This document shows, piece by piece, positions 47,089 to 58,065 of a stretch of DNA of 64,000 bases. The position numbers and the translations under genes are program-made. This stretch comes from Linum tenue. Its lineage: Eukaryota; Streptophyta; Magnoliopsida; Malpighiales; Linaceae. Under the pieces are notes generated by a model. It searched no databases and was not told the DNA's origin. It saw nothing but the letters and a program-made list of their open reading frames with translations. The DNA lies in contig CAMGYJ010000011.1 in NCBI GenBank assembly GCA_946122785.1, positions 7,874,001 to 7,938,000 on the forward strand, written 5' to 3'. Within the stretch, counting starts at the first letter, position 1. Each line of letters opens with the position of its first letter.

Positions 47089-47358
47089 GACATCGTCTTC
47101 CTCTCCTCCCTCGCCGTGCTTGAGTAGGTCAGCAAACGCTTCTCTGGTATGATTTCTTTCCTCGGCATCCTCTTAAATCTCCCTCTGCTGAATCAAAGCT
47201 TCTTTGAGAATCTTCGAGCTTATCCCCGAAGCGATCGTCTCCTCTTGTAGCTGGTGATTCCTGTGAGGTTTGGAACGCTTCCTCGAGCCGGCGACCGAGG
47301 CATTCTCCTCTGGCAGGAAAGGTTCTGGATTATGCAGCATGCTTCTCTTCTTCGCCAT

Positions 47359-48020
47359 GCGGCCGAGTGGAGGTCCGAGCTTTGGCGGGTAATCAGCAAG
47401 GTCATAAACCTATTCACTTTGTACGAAATGGTCACAAACTTTTTATTTTGTACGTTTCAGTAACATGCGTTTGAGAGAATAACGAAATGGTCATTTCGAC
47501 CATCTCCATTCAAAAAGCTGATTGTTTTATCCAGTCAGGGTGCTACATCACTTGAAATATTAATAAAAAAAATTACTAACCAAAACCAATTGAACCGGGC
47601 AAAACCAACCAAAAAACCTAATTCTCTACCACACGAAATCTTGGATACTAGTTAATAAATAAATAAATATGTCATTTTACCTCAGTCTACAAAGCGTTCC
47701 CGCTCCCCAAATCGTGCCCTCAGACAGTCTCTCGTCGCCGAGCCGATAGCATCTTCTGGTCGCGTCGGCGTTCTGACAGACAAGGTCCGCCGCTTCGCTC
47801 GCCTGAACCAACCAGCCCCACCACCGACACACCTCTCCTCGCGTCAGCGGCCTGAACCGAAGTCCCCACGTCGATCACCTCCTCTGCTGAACCAAACAGA
47901 ACTCCTCCCAACACAGGATCTCCCTCCCAGTTTACACCAAAGCCGCTTATATCCTTGGCATTCGTGTTTCCCATTCTCACATGTATGCTATGATCCCACT
48001 TTCATTTGTTTATCCTAATT
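47359..48020. other. No recognised gene
   Basis: This is the former upstream region of the bystin pseudogene. A GC-richer block at 47690-47985 has an 86-codon minus frame (47720-47980) without recognisable similarity. Confidence 0.45.
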
Positions 48021-48031
48021 TGTAAAACTAA

Positions 48032-51000
48032 TGTAAAACGGAAGCAAGAACACGATGATTTACGTGGTTTCCCCGTTCGTGATAACGAGACTAGTCCACG
48101 GAGAATGTGAGTTCCTGGTTTCTCTTATTAGGTTTTTAGCATAATAGAAATCTGCAGCGTACATCAACAGAACGGTTACAAAGCCACCTAAATAACTTTA
48201 TCACTAATCAACGTGGGTATTAGGTTAAAAGGGACAAAATACAATTTAGTCCTCCAATAATGTGGGACTAACAAACGCATCTCAACACTCCCCCTCAACC
48301 CGGAGCATGAAGATTGCGAATGCCAAGCTTGGACAAAAGAAAGTGGAATCTCCGTTCCCAAAGCCTTTGTGAAGATATCCGCCAGTTTAGAAGAGCTTCC
48401 AATTTTCTTCGTCTCGATCTCCTTTGACATTACCCGTTCACGAATAAAATAGCAATCCATCTAGACGTGTTTTGTTCGTTCATGAAAAATAGGGTTGGCG
48501 GCAATATGTAATGCCGCCTGGTTGTCGCAGAAGAGAGAGGTGGGTGCAGGTTGAGGAACGCCCAGCTCTCCCAGCAGAAATTGGAGCCAAAGAACCTCCC
48601 TAACAGTACTTGCCATTGCCCTGTATTCTGCTTCAGCCGAAGAGCGGGAAACAACACGTTGTTTTTTTGTTCTCCAAGAAACTAGCACTCCACCTAGGTA
48701 CCTTAAGACCCTTGCAGCGGCGGGAATGTGCTCAAGCCTCGGGCGATTCACAATTGAGATAAAATGTTCACTGTGTAACATATGTCAGGTCTCGTTACTG
48801 TTAAATACAACAATCGGCCAACCAAGGGCCAGTACCCACTCGCGCCTACTCCGACCTCGTCAGTGGGACGAGTCAAGTTGTGGTTTTGTTCCATAGGAAA
48901 ACCGCTGGGACGCGAACCTGTCGCACCTACATCCTTCAGAATATCCAAAGTGTATTTTCTTTGGCTTAAGATGACTCCCTCATCAGATCGTGTCACCTCA
49001 ATGTCGAGAAAATATTTTAAGTCTCCCAAGTCTTTGATGCTGAATCTTTCATCCAGTAAAGCCTTAACTCGTGCTATGAAGTCGGTGTCGTACCTGTGAG
49101 GATCACGTCATCGACGTAGATGAGAGCTGCAACAAAACTCTTCCCTTTCCGATAGATCAACAGTGAATGGTCTGCTCGGGAAGGCTTGAAACAGAGTTCG
49201 CCCAGCGCCAAAGTAAACTTCTGGTACCAGTTTCGTGACGCCTGTTTCAAATCTTAAAGGGACTTCCTCAGTCTGCAGACTCGGTTGTCACCTTCCTTGG
49301 TAAAACCCTGTGGCACCTTCATATAAACCTCCTCCTCGAGATTTGGTTGAAGAAACGCATTATTGACGTCCAACGGGTTCAGAATCTAACCCTTGCTGAC
49401 TGCAATAGCAATCAAAACTCGCATAGTGACTACTTTTGCTAACAGTGCAAAAGTATCATGAAAGTCCTCTCCCTCCAGTTGGGTGAACCCCTTTGCAACC
49501 AAGTGTGCCTTGGAGTGCTCTATCGATCCGTTTGGCCTGTATTTCACCTTGAACACCCACTTGAAATCAATGGCCTTCTTCCCAGGTGGTAGATACTCCA
49601 ACGTCCAAGTCACATTCTTCTCAAGAGCTGTCACTTCTACCTGCATCGCTTCATGCCATCGAGGATCCTGTACTGCTTGAGCGAAGTACTTGGTCTCGAC
49701 AATCTTCAAAATGGTTGCAAGATAAGCACGGTGAGCACGGGAAAATAAATGGTAACTTACATGGTTAGCAATGGGATAAGTGACATATGTGCTTTGAGTA
49801 TGTCCTGGAAGCTCGATCTCATAAATATCAACCAAGCGAGGTGGTGGAAGAAGATCCCTTGTCCCACGCCGCAAAACAGGGGCAACATTTGCTCCCAAAT
49901 CGGTGTGCTCGTCATCTCCTTTCCGCGGTTGGTTCACTGTCACCCGTTTCATCATGCGCATGATCTGCATGATCCGCAAGTGCGTGGTCAACTTCCTCCC
50001 TTGGGCTATCCTCTCCAACTAGCCTCGTAAACTCCTCGTCGAAATCATCATGGTATGCGGGAATGGTAGAGCTACACTGCTGAGGCATCTCACAAGGAAG
50101 GCTGGTTGCTACAATCTTGAGTCCTGCCTTTTTAAATGGGAACACGTCCTCAACAAAATGCAAGTCTCGTGAGGAGTATATACGCCACGACTGAAGGTCG
50201 AAAAATATGTAACCCTTCTGAGACGCTGGATAACCAACAAAAGCACATGGTCTCCCCCTCTCGACGAACTTGTCAAGACCGTGAGAAGTATCTTTGGCGT
50301 AAACTAAACAACCAAAAGCTCGTAAGTGTTAGGAAGGCGGCCGCCCTAAGAGAACTTCATAAAGAGACTTATGACCAAGAGCAGCCAAAGGAAGCCGATT
50401 AATAAGGTATGTCGCAGTCAAAACGCAATCACCCCAGAATCGAACCAATAGACCGGAGTGAAAACGCAAAGCATGCGTTGTTTCCAATAGGTGACGGTGT
50501 TTGCACTCTGCAACCCCATTTTGCTGTGGGGTATTGACACACGAGGTTTGCAAGATTAGCCCACGGCTCTAATAGTAATCTCGCAGATCATGAGTATCGA
50601 ACTCCAAGTCGTCGTTAGTCTAAATCCGTCAAACCTATGTATTATATTGGGTGCGAACCATCTCACAGTAAAGCTGAATATAACGTGCAACTTCCGATTT
50701 GAATTTCAGAAGATAAACCCAAGTTGCACGGCTGAAATCATCAACTACAGTGAGAAAATAACGGGATCCATCAAAGGAAGGGGTCTTATAACCACCCCAA
50801 ATATCCATGTGAACAACATCAAAGCAAGCAGTAGTCTTGATAGAGTGAGAAACAAAAGGTGTTGGAGTCTGTTTTGCATGCAAACAAGAATCGCAATGAT
50901 GAACATCCCAACAAGAATATGATAAAGACAAACTAGTATGCAAATGTGAAAGTTTGATGACAGATGGGTGCCCGAGTCTCGCATGCCAGAGCTTCAAACT

Positions 51001-51115
51001 CGGTCCTCTGGCTGTAGCTAGGGCTTGAGCCGCCGGTCTCACAGAAGCAACCATCCCACCGGTGAGATGTAGATAATAAAGACCATCACGAAGATGGACG
51101 AGTCCAATCATAGTC
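48032..51115 (-). mobile_element. 5'-truncated Ty1/copia element
   Basis: Leftward copia polyprotein remnants end in a 3' LTR at about 48032-48287, next to the polypurine tract TTGAGGGGGAG (48288-48298). The start is cut at about 51115 within the pol gene, so gag and the 5' LTR are missing. The LTR end at 48032 is inferred from a TG start and could be 48021. Confidence 0.9.
48380..51111 (-). pseudogene. Copia pol: integrase, reverse transcriptase, RNase H (broken frames)
   Basis: In order: GAG-pre-integrase LWHARLGHP and CDSCLHAKQT (about 50840-50990); integrase core VHMDIWGG, TVVDDFSRATW (about 50680-50810) and NTPQQNGVAE (about 50500-50535), so D, D and E are present; RT start WHEAM..E..AL and DFKWVFKVKY (about 49520-49660); RT palm YVDDVILTG intact near 49095-49125; LTRPDICYTVN (near 48790); RNase H SRSSAEAEYRAMA and FCDNQAALHIAANPIFHERTKH (about 48465-48650); ADIFTKAL near 48370-48400. 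Stops and shifts between these blocks make it non-functional as a polyprotein. Confidence 0.92.
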
Positions 51116-52044
51116 CTGGAGCGTAAGAAAACTATCTATAAATGGTGTGACAAACGCCAAACATAATTTTGCACGTTAAATTTTTTTGTGTGTGAATGGT
51201 GTGATGTACATTTTATTATCGTAAAAAAGTGGAAGTCAAATACTTAGATCATAGGGTTGGCTGCTTACAATTGCAATAGAGACGACAACCAGCAAGTATT
51301 GACCACTATATTAAATTTCCTCTAAGACGTATGTGACAGGTTACAAACAATATATATTTTAACAAAACAGATAGTTTGCGTAATGAACCCCATAACTCGA
51401 CTTTCCATGTTTACAGTTGGAGATTAAGGGCAACTATATACTTGAAAAGAACAAAAATATATTAGGTGGATTGTGGTTTACACCCGATGACAAATGAAAT
51501 GCAAATGTACCAACCTATTGAAATATGAGAAAATCCTACACCGCCGGGTTGATCACGGGAAGGATTATTTCTAATGTTGACATCTTGAGGACAATATATA
51601 TAGTTGGACGATGCAGATGATGCTGAGATTAAATAAGAGAAACGAGAAAGGGAGCAAAGAACAGTTGAGAGAGAGATAAGAGAAGAAGAGGCTTCGTATA
51701 TTGGGAATGATGATGGTGATTGGATGTGGGAATCACCTAGAATAAAGGAGAGAGAGAAGGTTGATTGATGAGTCTAAGTTAGAAGTAAACGGAAGGGGAA
51801 AACCGCAAAAGGAACGAAGAAGAGAGAAGGGGACGCACAAAAAAAAGTGTGGTATGACGACGAGGGACCGTCTCTTTATAAGTTTTTGCATGTGAACACA
51901 TCTCAAACTAATCAAGGGGTACACTTAAGTAACCCAATGTGGAGAATTAAGTCTACGTTAAAACTGCTATACTTGATCATAACACCACTTAGTGAGCAGT
52001 TTGTCATGATTTCGGTTTTCTAATAAAATGTGGTTTAATACGAA
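51116..52044. other. No recognised feature
   Basis: AT-rich sequence directly after the copia truncation point. A purine-rich block at 51630-51860 has only short frames. I cannot tell what truncated the copia element. Confidence 0.5.
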
Positions 52045-52140
52045 CAAGGGATTGGCTTAGTGGTAATACCACTAGCCTAGAAACTGAAGGTTACAGGTCC
52101 GAATCTCTTAAGTAGTACCTTAATAACAATAAAATAAAAC
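52045..52140 (+). mobile_element. tRNA-derived SINE (head region)
   Basis: A pol III box A-like sequence TGGCTTAGTGG (52053-52063) and a box B-like sequence GGTCCGAATCT (52096-52106) are 32 bp apart, as in tRNA-derived SINEs. Between them lies a tRNA-like stem (TACCACTAGCCTAGAAACTG). An A-rich tail (AATAACAATAAAATAAAAC) follows to 52140. A decayed tRNA gene is the alternative, but there is no acceptor stem match and the A-rich tail favours a SINE. No clear target duplication found. Confidence 0.65.
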
Positions 52141-52476
52141 ATATATCACTCTTGTATAAAAAATAAGAAACGTGTTTTAACAATTTTAGTTATGCACAAA
52201 TAGTAACATTACTGTAAATATGAAAATAGTGAACCCCTCTTAGTTGTACATTAACTACTACAAAGACATTGACAAGGATCATAAGTTGGATCATAAATAT
52301 TGCAACGTATTATGCAAAACCCATTACAATGCGAGAGAAATGGATGATTCATTTTGGGACATAAAGCTATATAAACATCAAAATGAAATCAATTACGATT
52401 AACGCAACATTAAGCTGGTCTCAGTTGATCTCGTAGAATGACATGAACAATTTAACAAACAAAATTACATTAAAGT
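52141..52476. other. No recognised feature
   Basis: AT-rich DNA without supported genes. Confidence 0.5.
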
Positions 52477-52930
52477 AAGGTTGTCAACCGGCGGGTCGAC
52501 CCACATTGATCCTGACCCGGTGAGAAAAACAGGCCGCACCCACCCACCGGGTCGACCGCTACAAGGTACCGGGTTGGAGGTCAAATTGTGTCATTTTTTT
52601 CTTTTGTTTGCGAAATGAGCCTACTTTTAAAATTTTCTTTTCGCCTAACTCAATCTTTGGAATCCTAAGTTGAACATTTGAATATTAATGTTATATAAGT
52701 GTGTGTGAATTTTCACTATATGTTGGACCTAAGTACGATATGTTATTTTGGTGTAATATTATATGTTATAACTCATATGTTAGATAAGATTTGATATAAT
52801 TTATGAGGATAAGTACAATATAATGACTCTTTCCATATTTCCGGACCAAACCGGGTCAAACCGGTTGACCCATTAACCCTTGACCCACTAGCTCGATCGG
52901 GTCCAGACCAACCCACGGGTTGACAACCTT
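52477..52930. mobile_element. hAT-like MITE, 454 bp
   Basis: Ends AAGGTTGTCAACCGGCGGGT and ...ACCCACGGGTTGACAACCTT are inverted repeats. The flanks ATTAAAGT (52469-52476) and ATTAAACA (52931-52938) match at 6 of 8 positions. The subterminal ACCCGG/CCGGGT words resemble other plant hAT-type MITEs. No coding capacity. Confidence 0.75.
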
Positions 52931-52938
52931 ATTAAACA

Positions 52939-53475
52939 ATACACCTCATAACCGGCATCAAAAGCGCAAGTAAATCTACACAAATATAAGGTAAGGAGTA
53001 AGGACATGCAAATAAAAACATCTACAGGAAGAATTGTACTATAACAATGATATGAAGATAAGGAAAAAGAAAAGTTAAATATCGTGAAATAAACGGGACT
53101 CTTAAACAAAAAGAATAACATCAATCACAAGGTCAGAACAAACTTCTACCAATTCACTATTTACCCTTTATCATCTGTTCAATCATAAATTCCTAATTGA
53201 TTGTGATGGTGACTTTACTGGCAACGCTGCACAACCACAGGTGGATGAAAATCGGGCATCATCACGGAGTCAGAAGATGGTTACGTAAGAAATTTTTATT
53301 TTCCATACTTTCCTCCGCCAAGGTGAACAGCTGAAACAAATTAATCTGTAACTTGTAAAAAAACGTTAAACGATATTACTACCACTCAAATATTAATAAG
53401 ATATATAATTATTTGTAGTAAAAGATCATAAACGAACACAACCAATAAATTGATATAGTGATAATTCTTCTCATC
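52939..53475. other. No recognised feature
   Basis: AT-rich, no supported gene. Confidence 0.5.
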
Positions 53476-53485
53476 ATGAGAACCC

Positions 53486-53990
53486 TTGTGGCAATTTAGC
53501 TTATCGAGATGTCCGAAACGTTCAGGAAGTTAGGATCCCATCCTTAGTTTCTTCCTCTTCTAGGTGACGGCTTATGGGATCGCTATTACTAACTCCCACG
53601 GTCAGGTTATCTACGGAAGGGCTGAGAGATTCTTTTCTTCCTCTCTGATTCTGACAGAAGCTTTTGCAATTCTCAATGCAGTTATCTTGGCGGTCTAGAG
53701 CCAGAGAATGACAATTGCATTGAGACAGGATCAGAGCCTTTGGCCATGGCAGTGTAGGGCAACCCTTGCCCGTGTGGTTTCCATTCTTTGTGTTTCTCCT
53801 TGGATTTTGATTGAGTTTGTTCCCCGTCGATTCAATGTGTTGGCTGATTGAATCGAAAAGAACTCTCGTCTTGATCTTCTTCCTCCGGAGTGGACTGTCA
53901 CTGCCGACCTTGTTGCTCCATTATTGTAACTGTAATTCTTCCCATTTGTTTGTTATTGGAATGAAATGAATGATGTTTGTTGTAAAAAAA
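53486..53990 (+). mobile_element. 5'-truncated LINE 3' end, copy 3, with target duplication
   Basis: Related to 37640-38330 and 40848-41160: TTGTGGCAATTTAGCTTATC, ...GGGATCGCTATTACTAACTC, ...TTCAATGTGTTGGCTGATTG. It ends TTTGTTGTAAAAAAA and is bounded by a 10-bp direct repeat ATGAGAACCC (53476-53485 and 53991-54000), the target duplication of target-primed reverse transcription. The RNase H frame is broken by a stop (gcggtctag) and shifts. Confidence 0.92.
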
Positions 53991-54044
53991 ATGAGAACCC
54001 CTGTACATAATTTTTTTCCGGTAGGAAGACGGACGTCATGCGTC

Positions 54045-55000
54045 CTAATTCATAAAATTAATAGATCGATCCATGGAGATAGCCATGGAATCATACATCA
54101 ACCAATTACAGAAACTAGGATCGTACACATCGAAGGGATGTGTACCAAAAATGGCCGAATGGCCCTTGCTTGCCAAGAAATCGGCAGCGTAGTTACTCTC
54201 TCTATATACATGGGAAACCTTAACTTCCCATTCAAAATCCAAAAGAATTCCAATACGTGCAGCGATGAGCCCATAGCGATGATCCGTGTCTTTGTTGTTC
54301 TTCATGATACTGATCGTCGTCAAGGAGTCGAGATTGAGCTCGACCTTCCGGTAGCCTTTCTCTCACGCTCATTGTAATCCAATTTCAATGCCTTTCAGTT
54401 CAGCCATGGTGATAGTACAATTCCCTAAGTTGCAGATGAGAGCGTCGAGGCACCTACCGAGATGATCACGAATAAGCCCCCATGTCGCCGCCTTCCCTGA
54501 TCTTTGTAGTACTGATCCGTTAGTTTGGATTTGGATCCAGTTCTCCCTTGGTGGCTTCCACGCAATGGGGGTGGAGATGTACTGGTTCCTTAGTAACAAA
54601 TGCTCCTCTCCTCGTTCTTCCTTGCTTGCTGATACACCCGAACCTAGAAGAGAATCTTGCTAATGAGCCTTGGTTCGGAGAACTTTTTTCCATCCAAGGT
54701 CTCCTCATTTCTTTGCTTCGATATCAGCCAACACATGATACCAAAACCGGTTCCTTTGTCAGCATCTTTCAGGTTCTCCATCATCCACTGTTTGAAATTT
54801 CTTCTGTCCTGGACAGTTTGTCCAATTCTGAAAAATTGTCTAACTCCCTCTGTTTTTCTGCATTTCCTCAGGATGTGTTCAATCATTTCCAACCCATTGT
54901 TGCAGGCCTTACAGCTGCCATCTGTAGTCAGCTTTCTAATCGTTCTTTCATGGTTTGTGAGCAGTTTGTTGTGCAGGGTCAGCCAGAGGAAGTGCTTCAC
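54045..55000 (-). pseudogene. LINE zinc-binding (3' part) and RNase H remnants
   Basis: MKHFLWLTLHNKLLTN, then C-KAC..EMIEHILRKC, give the zinc-binding domain (54644-55000). RNase H follows in other frames: WIQIQTNGSVLQ (54369-54599) and HVYRESNYAADFLASKGH (54045-54323). The first catalytic position reads TNG where TDG is expected, so the RNase H active site is altered as well as frameshifted. Confidence 0.85.
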
Positions 55001-55016
55001 TCTACTTGGTCCACTC

Positions 55017-56196
55017 TAGGGCTGGTAACCGGTACTGCGATTAACGGTTTAACCGATAACCGTACCGGTAACCACGGTTACCGGTTAAACCGCTAACCGC
55101 ACATAACGGTTTTCGAACTGGGAATTTAGTGAAGCGGTATACTGATGTGGGGTCGGTAATTTACCGTCGGCATACGGTATTCCGAAACCGAATATAAAAG
55201 AGAAACTAAACATCCGTAGATGGCAGCAACCCTAAGCAATTACTAATTAGTTCGACTAAATCACTATTTTTGCCTCGCACTCTGACACTCTCCCCTGCCT
55301 GCCGCACGAAGAGTCACGCCGTCCGAACCCTCCTTCAGTCCTAGAATCCAAACGCCGGTCGATCGAAGCTGCAGAATCTTCGTCCTCCATGTTGTTGGCG
55401 CAATCTCGACCCACGAGACACGACACAGCAGCCCCAAACCTCATCCTCTCCGTCGGGCTCTGTTTTCGTCGACCCCTGTTGCCATCGGCCCTGTTTCCGT
55501 CGACCCCATCGCCGTCGGAGCTTTATCACTCGACCCAACAGTTCGGCCTCTCCGTCGATTTCAGGTGGCGAAGGTTGAATTTTCAATTGTTTCACCTTTC
55601 AATTGTTTCGCTTGTGTCTGTGTTATATGTACCCGAGCAGAGGAGTAGAGTAGGCGACTTTAGTTTCCCTTTTCCACATCTCTGTTGCAGACGAACAGAG
55701 GCTGCAACGTGGCTTTTGCAAAGAACCCAATCATTCTTAATTTGTTATGCTTTTTGACTTTTTACAGCTTGGTGACTTATTATAGCCGAGACCGTGGGGG
55801 CTTCAGTTTTCATTAGTAGACAAGACAAGACAAGATGACAATGAGCTGTTGTTGAGTGTGGGGTTTCCTCCCATCTGCTCTCCTTTCCCATAACCAGCCA
55901 ATAACACACAAAAACAAAATACAAAATGATGAGAGATGAAATAATAATGGCTCGCCTTGGTTTCCTTCCACTTAGCGGCAACTGGCAGCAGTCACCAGTG
56001 AAAGTCTCAGCAGACCGCAGCAAGCATTGTAGGAAGTCGGGAAACAGGCCCACTTACCGAATCTGAACAAGACGGTAATCGGTGTACCGAATTCAGTCGG
56101 TATCGGCTAACGGCAGCAGTGTGGAGAATTTTGGTATACCGGAAACCGGTCAAACGGTAACCGGTTTAACCGGTTGCCGACCGTTTACCACCCCTA
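55017..56196. mobile_element. hAT-type element, 1,180 bp, in LINE
   Basis: Ends TAGGGCTGGTAACCGGTACT and ...GTTTACCACCCCTA; perfect 8-bp duplication GTCCACTC at 55009-55016 and 56197-56204. Both ends are rich in AACCGGTT/CGGTTACC words in inverted arrangement (55023-55190 and 56066-56190). The interior (55250-55700) is GC-rich with a 122-codon plus frame at 55389-55757 that is not a transposase. It may be captured host sequence. Confidence 0.92.
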
Positions 56197-56204
56197 GTCC
56201 ACTC

Positions 56205-57750
56205 CATGTCCACAGATCCTTCCAGCCCTGCTCAGCCTCCCTGCCGATCTCATTTGCAGCAAGAAGGTAAGTCGACTTAAGCTTGAATCTTCCGTCCTGT
56301 TCAAGTCCCCCGATAGTGGTGTATTCCCCCAATCCATGTTTTGGAGTTTCCATCCCTGCAATGCGAGACAACCAAACATTAGGAAGAAGAGAATTAAGCT
56401 TTGTCCAATCCCACTCACCTTGGTCATTCACCATATCAGCAACCGAGGTGTGTTTCTCATCATCAGTCAGGGTTCTAAGGCTGTGATCCTCCAGAATAGT
56501 GCCTTGATCAATCCAGGGGTGTTTCCAGAACTCAGTTGTTTTCCCATCCCTGATGCTCCAGACAGTAGCTTTTTTCATCAGAGGATAGGCTTTAAGAATG
56601 CCTTTCCAAAGGTTGGAGTGGAAGCTTTTCTTCATTCCAGCGATTCTCCCTTCACGTTGATGAAAGTACTTCCCATGCATCGGGCTGCAAATCTTCTCCC
56701 ATGAGACCAGGTGAACCTTCCCTTTTCCTTCCTGGGAGCCGCACACAAACCATCTTATCATGCGATCAATGTCATCACACACAGAAACAGGGAGCATAGA
56801 TGTTTGCATAGCATAGGAAGGGATAGCATTAAGAACAGACAGAGCAAGGGTAACCCTTCCAGAAAGAGAAAGGGTTTTAGGCTTCCAGGCTGAAAGTTTT
56901 TTGTCAATCTTTTCTAAATTGTATTTGAAAGTGCCCTTGGAAATTCTTCCATGGAGGACAGGTACCCCCAGGTACCTTCCAAGGTCTGTTGTTTCTTGTA
57001 TTCCCAGTCTGTGGCAAATCTCCCTTCTGTTTGGGCATTTGACTATTTTGGATAAGAATATTCTAGACTTCTCTTTACTTATCATCTCGCCTGAGGCCGA
57101 GCAGAAGCCTCCAAGCAGCTCATCACCACATCAGCATGTCTCAAACTAGCCTCAGCAAGGAGCACCAGGTCATCCGCGAAAAAGAGGTGAGAAAGAGGAG
57201 GTCCCCCTAGTGAAAGCTGCACTGGCTTCCATCTCTTGTCTCTAACAACACTCTCAATGTAGTGGCTGAGCCTCTCAACACAAAGGGTGAACATGTAGGG
57301 TGAGAGTGGACATCCTTGGTAAAGTCCCCTGCTAGGCACAAAGCATTCAGACTCACCCCCATTCCAGAGAACCTGCATTTGAGTGGAAGAAACACATTGC
57401 ATAACAATTGAAACAAAATGGGAAGGAAAGCCAGCAAGGATCAAGGTTTGCTCTAGGAATGCCCAATCAATTCGATCATATGCTTTTGCAAGGTCGATCT
57501 TCATGAGCATCAGTCCTTTCTTCCCTGTTCTTCTGGCCATTGTAGGAACCGTTTGCTGCAAAATCAGAATGTTATCCGTAATGTGACGTTTAGGAAGAAA
57601 GCTTGTTTGATTAGGTTTCACAAGGCTTGGCATAAGTCCTTTGATCCTATTCGCCAGGCATTTGGCCACCATTTTATAGCCAACGTTGCAGAGGCTAATA
57701 TGCCTGAAATCACTCATGGAGACAGGAGAGTCTTTCTTTGGGATAAGCAC
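56205..57750 (-). pseudogene. LINE reverse transcriptase, frameshifted
   Basis: 57082-57750 encodes RT fingers and palm: FRHISLCNVGYKMVAK, SFLPKRHITDNI, KIDLAKAYDRIDW, PSRGLYQGCPLSPYMF and an intact FADDLVLL motif near 57170-57195. A frameshift near 57085 (ASARPQAR replacing the ASGQ-type block) separates it from the continuing frame 56205-57085 with LGRYLGVPVLHGRISK, the RVTLALSVL block and the start of the zinc-binding region, which the hAT insertion cuts at 56205. A stop also lies just upstream of 57750. Confidence 0.9.
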
Positions 57751-58065
57751 CAGCAGTGTCTCATTGATGGATCTGATTCAGCAATGGTTCATGAAACAGT
57801 CCTGGATGAAACTATAGAAGTCTTTTCCAACATTGTCCCAGCAATTCTGGAAGAAGAGGGCGTGGAATCCGTCTTTGCCAGGGGCCTTTAGGCCATTCAT
57901 CTTGTTGATGATGGTTCTGATTTCATCATTAGAAGGAAGGTCACTAATCCTGGAAAGGCGACGATGGTTGATTTCAGGGAACAGGCAGGGGATGGAAGGG
58001 TGTGCATGTTGATCATCCTTCTTGAACAGCTTGTACTAGAACTCTCTTGTCATTTCCAGTAGAGC

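Larger units (their letters stand above)
41690..47358 (-). pseudogene. BYSL: Bystin (ENP1/BYSL) pseudogene with introns
   Basis: Bystin acts in 18S rRNA processing and 40S subunit assembly in the nucleolus. Traces from N- to C-terminus: start MAKKRSMLHNPEPF at 47358; acidic IDDFAGFSETQ near 44730-44765; EDERILEAFLSK near 44600; MSKYTTGKVPKAF and WEDVLHLTEPEKWSPNGMYQ (44173-44370); SGTCNLREAVIVGSV (42950-43000); ELAEMEYCG (42540-42570); VAHFMRFMEDSRIMPAIWHQ (42180-42290); ELDNSRNRGEKEDD near 41910-41950; EEDRFDIPKVPMEEDYG near 41695-41745. Breaks: TAA after QQREI, TAG after DIIVQ, TGA after VLLP, frameshifts, and an LTR element in exon 1. Spliced exons show it arose by DNA duplication or decay in place, not by retrotransposition. 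Confidence 0.92.

Noticed and set aside
47720..47980. An 86-codon minus frame as a host exon upstream of bystin.
   Set aside because: No recognisable similarity and no splice context I can support; left as unannotated GC-rich sequence.
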